This document shows, one piece after another, positions 8,198 through 15,590 of a stretch of 21,450 nucleotides of DNA (within the stretch, counting starts at the first letter, position 1; each line of letters starts with the position of its first letter). The position numbers and the translations under genes are program-made. The notes under the pieces were generated by a model. It made no database searches and was not told the DNA's origin. It was given only the letters and a program-made list of their open reading frames with translations. Source of the DNA: Opitutus sp. GAS368 (lineage in GTDB: Bacteria > Verrucomicrobiota > Verrucomicrobiia > Opitutales > Opitutaceae). The stretch spans positions 1-21,450 of the forward strand of contig CAMAXB010000013.1 of NCBI GenBank assembly GCA_945862035.1. Reading direction: 5' to 3'.

Positions 8198-9538
8198 ATG
8201 AAACTACCCTCCGTCCCCCTGGCCCTGCTCGTTCTCCTCGGATCAACCGGCGCGCTGGCGCAGGGCGCCCCGACCGTGACACCCCTGCCGGTGCCGCTCG
8301 ATCTGCGGGCGGCCGTCAACTACGCGGTCGAGCACAACTACTCGATCCTGCAGGCCCGCGAACGCATCCGTGAGCAGGAAGGCCTCATCATTGAGGTCAA
8401 GGCGCTCGCGCTCCCCAACGCCGCGGTGAACTCCGGCTATTCCCGGACGGACTCCGGCCTGCTGAAGGATCGCGGCCCCGAAGTGAGCGAAGACGACTGG
8501 CGCATCGCCCTCGAGGTTCGCCAATCCCTCTACTCCGGCGGCGGCGTCAAGGCAGCCCTCGACGCCCAGCGGCTGGTGCGGGAGTCTTCACTGCTCGAGC
8601 TGCAGGCGGTGATCAATGACGCGCTGCTCCAGGTTCGGACCCGCTTCTACGACGTCCTGCTGGCCCGGGAGCAGATCACGGTTCAGGAGGAAAACGTACG
8701 CCTGCTGACCGAGCAACTCCAGACGGCCCGTGACCGTTTCGACGCCGGTTCCGTTTCGAACTTCGATGTCCTTCGGGCGGAGGTCGCGCTCGCCAATGCC
8801 CGCACCCCGCTCATCCGGGCCCGCAATCAGTATCGCATCTCCATCGATCAGCTCCGCCAGGCGCTGGGCTATGGGGAGCCGGCGACCGGCTCCTCTCCCG
8901 CCATGCCTGAGGTCGTCGGTGAGCTCACCTTTTCGCCGGCGGCCTACGAACTGAGCGCCGCGCTGCCGGCTGCCCGGGCCAATCGCCCGGACCTCCAGCG
9001 CCTCGCCAAGGTGGAGGAAGCCCGCCGCGCTGGGGTGACACTCCGCGAGGCCGGTTACCGCCCGACGCTCGATGTGGTCGGGGGCTACCAGTTCCGGAAA
9101 TCAGGGAACTCCGAACGTTTCCGCGATTCCCTCGATGGCTGGACGCTTGGCCTGCAGTCGAGCTGGGCGATCTTCGACGGTCGGCGCACGAAGGGCGGGG
9201 TCATCCAGGCCCGTTCGCAGCTGGAGCAAGCCCGTCTGCTCACGGCGGAGCAGACCCTTGCGGTGGAGGTCGAGGTCAGGCAGGCGCTTTCGGCTCTGCA
9301 GGAAGCGGCCGAACTTGCCGACGCGGCCGGCCGGGTGGTGGAGCAGGCCGAGGAAGCGGTGCGTCTCGCCGATGCCCGTTACGGGGCCGGCACGGTCACC
9401 CAGCTTGAGGTGCTTCAGGCCCGCGTGGCTCTGACCGAGGCCCGGACGAACCAGCTGCAGGCCAACTACAGTCACAATGTGGCGGTGGCGGCGGTGCGTC
9501 GCGCGATGGGTCAGGGCGATGCCTTTCTGGCCCCCTGA
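8198..9538 (+). CDS. TolC-family outer-membrane efflux channel
   Basis: TolC-type proteins form trimeric beta-barrel/alpha-barrel tunnels that complete RND exporters. The 446-residue protein starts with a clean Sec signal peptide (1-21, cleavage after ALA before QGAP). Two OEP repeats follow, each with the typical turn motif: RFDAGSVSNFDVLRAEVAL (180-198) and RYGAGTVTQLEVLQARVAL (394-412). Long Ala/Leu/Arg/Glu-rich helices make up the rest. There is no lipobox cysteine, unlike the OprM lipoprotein branch. It starts 5 bp after the pump's stop, so the two are co-transcribed and probably translationally coupled. No intrinsic terminator is visible after it, so reading on into the next gene is possible. 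Confidence 0.95.
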   Translation: MKLPSVPLALLVLLGSTGALAQGAPTVTPLPVPLDLRAAVNYAVEHNYSILQARERIREQEGLIIEVKALALPNAAVNSGYSRTDSGLLKDRGPEVSEDDWRIALEVRQSLYSGGGVKAALDAQRLVRESSLLELQAVINDALLQVRTRFYDVLLAREQITVQEENVRLLTEQLQTARDRFDAGSVSNFDVLRAEVALANARTPLIRARNQYRISIDQLRQALGYGEPATGSSPAMPEVVGELTFSPAAYELSAALPAARANRPDLQRLAKVEEARRAGVTLREAGYRPTLDVVGGYQFRKSGNSERFRDSLDGWTLGLQSSWAIFDGRRTKGGVIQARSQLEQARLLTAEQTLAVEVEVRQALSALQEAAELADAAGRVVEQAEEAVRLADARYGAGTVTQLEVLQARVALTEARTNQLQANYSHNVAVAAVRRAMGQGDAFLAP

Positions 9539-9569
9539 GCGAGCGAGGAGGAAATTCCGCAACCCTTCC

Positions 9570-9597
9570 GAGGCGATCGCGTCTAACCGTTCGCCTC
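9570..9597 (+). promoter_or_regulatory. Hairpin just before the AsmA-like gene
   Basis: A 7-bp perfect stem, GAGGCGA (9570-9576) with TCGCCTC (9591-9597), ends 7 bases before the ATG at 9605. An alternative pairing joins AGGAGG (9546-9551) to CCTCCT (9594-9599), so the same 3' arm could choose between two partners. There is no T run, so it is not a terminator. A role in translation initiation is conjecture. Confidence 0.3.
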
Positions 9598-9604
9598 CTG
9601 TCTC

Positions 9605-12556
9605 ATGAAGTTCCTCCGCCCCCTGCTCCTTGGTCTGGGAACCCTCACCGTCCTGCTGCTAGCAGTCGTGTTGCTGGCGTTCACGCCGGCGGTGCAGACG
9701 TGGGCGGTTCGCCGGGTGCTTGCGCAGCAGCCAGGGATCGAGGCCGAGGTGGGGCGGGTGGCGGCGGGACTGAATAGGGTCTGCCTCGAGGATATCCGCA
9801 TCCGCTTCGCGGGATCCGAGTGGATCCTGCCGTTGGTCGAGATTGATTTTCCGGTGGTCTCGGCCGTTTTGGGTGGCCGTGTCGAGGTCACCCGGGTTTG
9901 GGCCAAGGGATGGACCCTTGATCGGGTGGATGCTCCGCCCGTGGCTGGCGGCGCTCCGCTGCGGGCGCCGACTCACGCGGGCTATCTGGCCTTTCTTTCG
10001 GTGGCGCGTGCCCAGGCGCCCGTGCCGCCGCCGGCCTTTGACGGTATCTTTTCCCTGCTGGCGCTGCCCGTGGACTTGTCGGTCAGCGGAATGGACGTGG
10101 AGGGAGAGATTCGCTTCGCGCGCGCCGCGGGTCAAACGCCGGCGGTGGCTCGGGTCGCGCTGACCGGCGGCGGCCTCAGCGCGGGCGCGACGGGGCGATT
10201 TGTGCTGTCCACCGAGATCCGAGTTGAAGATCTGTCTTCGCCGGTCGACCGGGTGGTCTCCCGTCAGGAAATCGCGCTTCGCATGGACGCTCCCCGCTCG
10301 ATCAACCTCATCGAGGTCTCGGGCGCTGCGACTGCAACCGGGCCCCAGTTTCCGCATGGCGTGCGGGTTGACATGGACACCTCGGCCGCCCGGCTCGCCT
10401 CGGGCGAAAGCTATGGCTTCACCCTCCGTTCGGGAAACCGCGTAGTGTTTGGCGCCAAGGGCGAACTTCCGGCGGGTGTGGCCGCGCTGCAGGGCCAGTG
10501 GTCGCTCGACGCTCGCTCGGCTGACCTCTCTCCGTTTGCCCTTGGCCGTCCGATTCCTGAGTTTACGGCCGACGGTGCCGGCAGCTTTGCGTTGGGCCGG
10601 GCGTTTTCCGAAATTCAGGCGGCGGGTCGAATCAACGCGACCACCCGCAACCTCCAAACGCTCGACCCGCGTCTGCGCGCCGTTGGCGCGCTGGAAATCG
10701 ATGTGGACTTTGACCTCGTATCCCGGGACGCAGGGATTCGACTGAGCCGGCTTCAGTTGGACGTCTCCGCGGAGCGCCCCGTTCTTGGCGTCACCCTGCT
10801 GCAGGGAGTCGAATTCAGCCGGGCCACCGGTGAACTGCGGGTGGCCGACATTGCCTCCGATCTCCTCCGCGTTGAGCTCAAGGGCCTTCCGCTGGCCTGG
10901 GCGCAGCCCCTGCTGGGCGAGATGGTGGTGACGGGAGACGATCTGCGCGGAGGCTTTGTGGCCAATCTTCGTTCCGGGCGCTTGGTCCTTCGGCCGACCG
11001 AGGCACTTGCGGTGCGAGGCCTCACCGTGACGCAGGGCGGGCAGGGGTGGGTTGAGGCGGTTGCTTTCTCCGCGCAGGCCACCCTCGATTACGCTCCGGC
11101 GGGCTGGCAGGCGGAGCTCGCGTCGCTGTCCCTTCGCCGGGACGGTCGCTCCCTCGCCGAGATCACACTTAAGGCCGCTCGCGCAGGAGCCGCCGATCAA
11201 GCGATGAATGTGACGGGGACCTACGTGGTGGACCTTGCGGCGCTGGGGGAACAGCCGGCGTTCGTTGCGCTCGGGACCCTGCAGAGCGGGCGAGCCGAGG
11301 GCGATTTCACCGCGAGCCTCGCGACCGTCCATGGGCTGGCGGCAAAGCTTCACCTGAGCGACCTCGCGGTCGCGGAGGAGCTGGGCCTGCCTGCGATTCG
11401 GGTCGAGATCCGGGCGGACCGCCTTGCGGACGGAACCATCAAGGCGCGGGTACCGGCGACGTTTACGCGCAAAGGGCGGGTGTCTGATCTGGCGCTTGCC
11501 GCGACCCTCAAGCCCACGGCCAACGGGCACGGAGTCGAGGCCGCCCTAACGGGAGCCGAGGTCTTCCTTGAGGATATCCAAATCCTCACGGCGCTGGCGG
11601 GCCCGGATGGGGCGCGCGCGGAAGCGGCAGCCCCGCAGCGCGACCCGCTGGCCCCTTGGGCTGGCTTCACCGGCCGGATCGCGGTTGACCTCCAGAAGCT
11701 GGTGTATTCCCCCTCGCTTACGCTCAACGGGGTGATCGGTTCCGTCGTGATTGGGCCGAACGCCCTGACGTTTGAGCATCTTTCGGCCGGCCTGCCGGGC
11801 GGTGCCGGACTCCGTGTGTCCGGAGATCTGGCCTACGATCCGCGACTCTCCCGGGCCTACGGACTGAAGGCTGACCTCACCCTTTCCAATTTTGACCCCG
11901 TTCCCCTGTTCAGGACCATCAACCCGTCGGCATTGCCCCCGATTGAGGGCCGCTTTGATGTCGCGTCGACGATCACGGGCGAGGCGGCCGATTTGGGCGG
12001 GCTTTCCTCCGGTTCAACGGGAACGTTCAAGCTCAGCAGCCGGGGTGGGGTACTCCGGGCCCTGTCGGTTGACACGAGCGAGTTTTCCCGAAGCGGCTCG
12101 CGCATTGCGAGCGTGGCGGGGCTGATTGGCCTGGCGACTGGCGATACCCGCGCACTCAAGTACGGGGACCGGCTGAAGGCCGCCAGCGAGCTGGCGCAGC
12201 AGCTGGCGGCGGTGACGTTTGATCAGCTCACGGTGGATCTTGAGCGCGGTGCCGGGAATGACCTTGTGATCCGCGACCTCTCCCTGATTTCCCCAACGAT
12301 CCGGCTCCTGGGCTACGGCCGAATCCGGCATCAGCCCGGCGTCGCGCTCTGGTCCCAACCGCTCGCGCTGCAGCTCCAGCTCGGCGCTCGTGAAAAACTC
12401 GCCGATAACCTGCGGACGCTCAAGCTCACGGGCGAAAGCACCGATAATCTCGGCTATACGCCCTTGCTGGATCATCTTCAAATTGACGGGTCGCTGTCGT
12501 CGGTGGGCACGGCGATGCTCAGGGACCGGCTGATTCAGGCGCTGGCCGGGCCTTAG
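9605..12556 (+). CDS. Large AsmA/TamB-like membrane-anchored envelope protein
   Basis: The 983-residue protein has one N-terminal hydrophobic anchor (about 6-27) and then a very long periplasmic region of repeated short beta strands without other TM segments. The family style is that of AsmA/YdbH/TamB proteins, which are bridge-like, groove-shaped lipid carriers between inner and outer membrane. Supporting patterns are the opening segment in which a membrane helix leads to VGRVAAGL and CLEDIRIRF-like strands, the repeated alternating hydrophobic strands, and an AsmA-like C-terminal region (about 770-970) with VASTITGEAADLGGL, GTFKLSSRGGVLRAL and a closing LGYTPLLDHLQIDGSL. No enzyme motif is seen. 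It follows the TolC gene by 66 bp without a terminator and may be part of that transcript. The exact subfamily is uncertain; function as lipid transporter is inferred. Confidence 0.7.
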   Translation: MKFLRPLLLGLGTLTVLLLAVVLLAFTPAVQTWAVRRVLAQQPGIEAEVGRVAAGLNRVCLEDIRIRFAGSEWILPLVEIDFPVVSAVLGGRVEVTRVWAKGWTLDRVDAPPVAGGAPLRAPTHAGYLAFLSVARAQAPVPPPAFDGIFSLLALPVDLSVSGMDVEGEIRFARAAGQTPAVARVALTGGGLSAGATGRFVLSTEIRVEDLSSPVDRVVSRQEIALRMDAPRSINLIEVSGAATATGPQFPHGVRVDMDTSAARLASGESYGFTLRSGNRVVFGAKGELPAGVAALQGQWSLDARSADLSPFALGRPIPEFTADGAGSFALGRAFSEIQAAGRINATTRNLQTLDPRLRAVGALEIDVDFDLVSRDAGIRLSRLQLDVSAERPVLGVTLLQGVEFSRATGELRVADIASDLLRVELKGLPLAWAQPLLGEMVVTGDDLRGGFVANLRSGRLVLRPTEALAVRGLTVTQGGQGWVEAVAFSAQATLDYAPAGWQAELASLSLRRDGRSLAEITLKAARAGAADQAMNVTGTYVVDLAALGEQPAFVALGTLQSGRAEGDFTASLATVHGLAAKLHLSDLAVAEELGLPAIRVEIRADRLADGTIKARVPATFTRKGRVSDLALAATLKPTANGHGVEAALTGAEVFLEDIQILTALAGPDGARAEAAAPQRDPLAPWAGFTGRIAVDLQKLVYSPSLTLNGVIGSVVIGPNALTFEHLSAGLPGGAGLRVSGDLAYDPRLSRAYGLKADLTLSNFDPVPLFRTINPSALPPIEGRFDVASTITGEAADLGGLSSGSTGTFKLSSRGGVLRALSVDTSEFSRSGSRIASVAGLIGLATGDTRALKYGDRLKAASELAQQLAAVTFDQLTVDLERGAGNDLVIRDLSLISPTIRLLGYGRIRHQPGVALWSQPLALQLQLGAREKLADNLRTLKLTGESTDNLGYTPLLDHLQIDGSLSSVGTAMLRDRLIQALAGP

Positions 12557-12712
12557 GGATGCGCGTCCGAAATCCGGAGTCCAGCGTTCTCATGCGTTGG
12601 GCCGGTCCCCTTTCCGCTTGCGGGCACCACGTCCAGGACAAAAAACAATTCAGAGCCCGAGGACGATTCGGCGGAAAGGTACCCTTCAAACCCGCTTGCC
12701 TCATGTGGCCCG

Positions 12713-12730
12713 ATCCGTGCTTATACGGAT
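12713..12730. promoter_or_regulatory. Dyad over a possible potC promoter
   Basis: ATCCGT (12713-12718) and ACGGAT (12725-12730) form a perfect 6-bp dyad with a 6-nt centre, directly in front of the potC start at 12737. The sequence TATACG (12722-12727) inside it resembles a -10 box, with TTGCCT (12696-12701) as a weak, rather distant -35 (20-nt spacer). It may be an operator or start-site hairpin for the importer operon. The rest of the 180-bp gap (12557-12736) shows no gene and no clear terminator for the upstream gene. Confidence 0.35.
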
Positions 12731-12736
12731 GCGCTT

Positions 12737-13573
12737 ATGTCAACGCCGTCAACGTCCCGCTCGTTGCTGCCGTCGGGACTCAAGCTTCTCCAATGGGGAC
12801 TGGGAACCTGGACGGCGCTCGTGTTCGCCTTTCTCTACCTGCCGATCGGGGTGCTGATCTTCTACTCCTTCAACACGTCGCGGCTCAACATTCGCTGGGA
12901 GGGATTCACCTTCCACTGGTATGAGCGGCTAGCCTCCAACGAGCCGATCCTCCGGGCGCTGCAGAACAGCCTGATCATCGCGACGGTGACGACGCTCGCC
13001 TCGGTCGTGCTTGGCACGGCCGGTGCCTGGATTCTGTACCGTTACCGCTTTAGGTTCACCGGAGCGATCCAGACCTTGGTCTGCCTGCCGATGGTGATGC
13101 CCGAGATTGTGATGGGCATCAGCCTCCTTGTGCTGTTCACCGTGCTGACCCTGCCGCTTGGGTTCACGACCGTGATCATTGCTCACATCACGTTCTGCTT
13201 TCCGTTCGTCCTCGTCGCAGTCCAGGCCCGCCTGCAGGGCATCGACCCCGCCTTGGAGGAGGCGGCGCTGGATCTGGGCGCAACGCCGTTTCAGGCCTTC
13301 TGGCTGGTGATCGTGCCGGCACTCAAGCCGGCGATTCTCTCCGGCGCCCTGATGGCGTTTACCCTTTCATTGGACGAGCTGATTGTCACTTTCTTCACCG
13401 CCAACGCCGCCACGCGAACCCTGCCCCTGCAGGTCTTCGGGCTGGCGAAGACCGGATTGAATCCCATGCTGAATGCGTTGTCGGCCGTCTTCATTGTCTC
13501 GACGATTGCCTTCGTCCTTTTCTCCGAACACCTCCGCCGCCTGGCGCGTCCCTCCGGCGCCCCTCACTCATGA
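12737..13573 (+). CDS. potC: Polyamine-type ABC transporter permease, PotC-like
   Basis: This is one of the two channel-forming membrane subunits of a spermidine/putrescine-type importer. The 278-residue protein has about six TM helices and tracks E. coli PotC closely in patterning: YLPIGVLIFYSFNTSRL (34-50), WEGFTFHWYERL, YRYRFRF, MPEIVMGISLLVLF (121-134), AHITFCFPFVLVAV and FTLSLDELIVTFF. The EAA loop that docks on the ATPase is EEAALDLGATPFQAFW (174-189). The start gives a short polar N-tail before the first TM. Its stop overlaps the potD start by four bases (ATGA), so the two are translationally coupled. It is the first gene of the cluster, which is unusual because potA normally leads. 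Confidence 0.92.
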   Translation: MSTPSTSRSLLPSGLKLLQWGLGTWTALVFAFLYLPIGVLIFYSFNTSRLNIRWEGFTFHWYERLASNEPILRALQNSLIIATVTTLASVVLGTAGAWILYRYRFRFTGAIQTLVCLPMVMPEIVMGISLLVLFTVLTLPLGFTTVIIAHITFCFPFVLVAVQARLQGIDPALEEAALDLGATPFQAFWLVIVPALKPAILSGALMAFTLSLDELIVTFFTANAATRTLPLQVFGLAKTGLNPMLNALSAVFIVSTIAFVLFSEHLRRLARPSGAPHS

Positions 13574-14601
13574 AAATCATCCCCTGCCTCCGGATCCTGA
13601 CCCTCACCGTCCTTTGCGCCTGTGCCGTCCCGCTGCGGGCGGCCGACCAGGAACTCAACCTGTTCGCGTGGTCCGAGTATGTGCCCCAGGGCGTGCTTGA
13701 AGCGTTCGAGGAGGAGACGGGCATCACGGTGAACTACGAGACCTTCGCTTCCGGCGAGGAGATGCTGGCAAAACTGATCGCCGGGGGCACCGCCTACGAC
13801 CTGATCCAGCCGCCGGACTACATCGCGGAAGCCCTGATCAAGAACCGCCTGCTCCTGCCCGTCGACTTCGCCCAAGTCCCGAATTTCCGGCACATCCTGG
13901 CGGAGTACAAGGGGATGCCGCACGATCCGGAGCAGAAGTTCACGGTTCCGTACATGACCGGCACCGTTGGGATCGTGGTCAATACCGAGCGCATCAAGAC
14001 GCCGATTCGCGGAGTGAAGGACCTGTTCTCACCCCAGCATAAAGGCCGCATCGTCGTGGTGGATGATGGCCGTGAATTGGTGACAGCTGCTCTCTACGTG
14101 CTCGGTCATCCGCTCAACAACATCACGCCCGAGACACTGGAGCAGACCCGCCCGCTGCTGGCGGAGTGGTTCAATCTGATCAAGCTCTTCGACTCCGACA
14201 GCCCAAAGACCGCCTTGCTCAACGGCGATGTCGACCTGGGCTACGTGTGGGGTGGGGAAGCGGCCGCCTTGTGGAATGAGGACCGCAAGTTTCAGTACGT
14301 CCTCCCTGCAGAGGGGGCGCACTTGTTTGTCGACGTTCTGGCGATTCCGGTGGGGGCCAAGAACCTGCAGGCGGCCCATGCCTTTCTTGATTTTGTGCTG
14401 CGACCTGAGGTCAGCAGGCAGATCTCCGACGAATTTCCCTACACGAATCCGAATGGCGAGGCGCGCAAGCTCCTGACCGATGCGCAGCGGGCTAACCCCG
14501 CCAGCTACCCGCCAGCCCGGCCCCTCGACACCTTCCGACACTTGGGCGACACGGGTGCGCTGATCGATGAACTGGTGACGGACCTCAAGAACGCGCGCTG
14601 A
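13570..14601 (+). CDS. potD: Polyamine-type periplasmic substrate-binding protein, PotD-like
   Basis: The 343-residue protein has a Sec signal peptide (1-24, likely cleavage after LRA before ADQELNLF); the Cys16/Cys18 pair does not make a normal lipobox. The mature part is a PotD/PotF-type two-lobed binding protein. Residues that bind polyamine in E. coli PotD are mostly kept: Trp34, Glu36, Tyr37, an Asp in VVDDGREL (165/166), Trp227 and Asp255. The position equal to E. coli Trp255 is Phe253, and the Ser83 position appears to be Pro, so ligand preference may differ from spermidine. The family hallmark NLFAWSEYVPQGVLEAFEEETG is clear. It overlaps potC by 4 bp. A perfect hairpin covers its stop codon and the gap before potB. 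Confidence 0.9.
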   Translation: MKIIPCLRILTLTVLCACAVPLRAADQELNLFAWSEYVPQGVLEAFEEETGITVNYETFASGEEMLAKLIAGGTAYDLIQPPDYIAEALIKNRLLLPVDFAQVPNFRHILAEYKGMPHDPEQKFTVPYMTGTVGIVVNTERIKTPIRGVKDLFSPQHKGRIVVVDDGRELVTAALYVLGHPLNNITPETLEQTRPLLAEWFNLIKLFDSDSPKTALLNGDVDLGYVWGGEAAALWNEDRKFQYVLPAEGAHLFVDVLAIPVGAKNLQAAHAFLDFVLRPEVSRQISDEFPYTNPNGEARKLLTDAQRANPASYPPARPLDTFRHLGDTGALIDELVTDLKNAR

Positions 14602-14612
14602 TCCGCGCGTTC
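14589..14612 (+). promoter_or_regulatory. Perfect hairpin over the potD stop codon
   Basis: GAACGCGCG (14589-14597) pairs perfectly with CGCGCGTTC (14604-14612) around a 6-nt loop holding the TGA of potD (14599-14601). An A/T-rich stretch follows, but not a clean T run. A second dyad, ATTTGA (14613-14618) with TCAAAT (14630-14635), lies immediately downstream. The hairpin could partly terminate transcription or protect the 3' end, making PotCD more abundant than PotBA, as binding proteins often are. The pairing is seen; the role is inferred. Confidence 0.5.
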
Positions 14613-14711
14613 ATTTGAAATTTAAGATCTCAAATCGCAGAGCGGAATCGCAGAAGCCCCTCGGTCATGATCGTCCTTCCCGGTTTCCCGCGGCGTTCGG
14701 CGTCTGCCTAA

Positions 14712-15590
14712 ATGCAGGCCCTGCCCACAGCGGCGTCGGCCCGTGCTCACGCCCGCCCGCCGAAGGTCGTTGGGTGGCTGTTGCTCGCCCCGCTGCTGGT
14801 GTGGCTCGCCGCGTTTGTCGTGCTGCCGCTGCTCGTTCTGCTGGTCTATAGCTTCTGCCAGCGCGACGACCTTGGCCGGGTGGTGTTCTCGTTCACGTGG
14901 GAGAACTATGAACGGGTCTTCAGTCCACTTTACCTGCGCATCCTTGGACGCTCGATCGGGTATGCCGGCCTCACCACGATCATCTGCCTGGTAATCGGTT
15001 TTCCAGTAGCCTGGTTCATCGCGCGGCAGACCCCGGCGCGCCGGAACCGGCTCCTGCTGCTCGTGATGATCCCGTTCTGGACGAATTTTCTCATCCGGAC
15101 CTACGCGTGGATCGTCATTCTAAAGGGTGAGGGACTGCTCAACGCCCTGCTACAGTACGGGCGGATCATCGCGGAACCGATTGAATTGCTTTACACGCCC
15201 TTCGCTGTCCTGACGGGGTTGGTCTATGCCTACCTTCCCTTCATGATCCTGCCGATCTACGTTTCGGCGGAAAAGGTCGACGGATCGCTGGTCGAGGCGG
15301 CGCATGATCTGGGCGCGGGTCCGTTGCGGGCCTTTTCTTCCGTAATCATTCCTCTGACCCAGCCGGGAATCCTGGCCGGCGTGCTCCTCGTCTTTGTTCC
15401 CGCCATCGGGATGTTTGCAATCACGGACCTGATGGGGGGCGCGCAGGTCCCCCTGATCGGCAACGTGATCCAAAATCAGTTCCTGCGGGCCCGCAACTGG
15501 CCCTTCGGGGCTGCGTTGGGCGTGGTCTTCACCCTGCTGTTCGTTGTGACGTATGCGCTCGCGCAGCGGAGGCGCCGGAGGCACGCATGA
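14712..15590 (+). CDS. potB: Polyamine-type ABC transporter permease, PotB-like
   Basis: This is the second membrane subunit of the importer. The 292-residue protein has a basic, Ala/Pro-rich N-tail, then about six TM helices. PotB-specific patterns are FSFTWENYERVFSPLYLRIL (59-78), GFPVAWFIARQTP, the strongly diagnostic IPFWTNFLIRTYAW (120-133), VYAYLPFMILPIY, and TDLMGGAQVPLIGNVI after the EAA loop (VEAAHDLGAGPLRAF, 194-208). The codon before the ATG at 14712 is an in-frame stop, so the start is there or later. No Shine-Dalgarno is visible. It is separated from potD by a 110-bp gap with a hairpin and overlaps potA by four bases (ATGA). Confidence 0.92.
   Translation: MQALPTAASARAHARPPKVVGWLLLAPLLVWLAAFVVLPLLVLLVYSFCQRDDLGRVVFSFTWENYERVFSPLYLRILGRSIGYAGLTTIICLVIGFPVAWFIARQTPARRNRLLLLVMIPFWTNFLIRTYAWIVILKGEGLLNALLQYGRIIAEPIELLYTPFAVLTGLVYAYLPFMILPIYVSAEKVDGSLVEAAHDLGAGPLRAFSSVIIPLTQPGILAGVLLVFVPAIGMFAITDLMGGAQVPLIGNVIQNQFLRARNWPFGAALGVVFTLLFVVTYALAQRRRRRHA
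15577..15581 (+). promoter_or_regulatory. Shine-Dalgarno site of potA
   Basis: GGAGG lies 5 bases before the potA ATG at 15587, inside the end of potB. It is notable because it is the only strong Shine-Dalgarno found before any gene start in the window, and it fixes the start choice for potA. Confidence 0.65.

Noticed and set aside
9659..11530. 623-codon open frame on the minus strand inside the AsmA-like gene
   Set aside because: Composition (Arg/Gly/His/Gln) is that of an antisense shadow; the + strand reading has an anchor and consistent beta-strand pattern.
12559..12924. Small + strand open frame between the AsmA-like gene and potC
   Set aside because: It runs into potC in another frame and has no recognisable content; the gap is better read as regulatory.
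14615..14851. Small + strand open frame in the potD-potB gap
   Set aside because: It overlaps the TM-coding start of potB in a different frame and has no motif.
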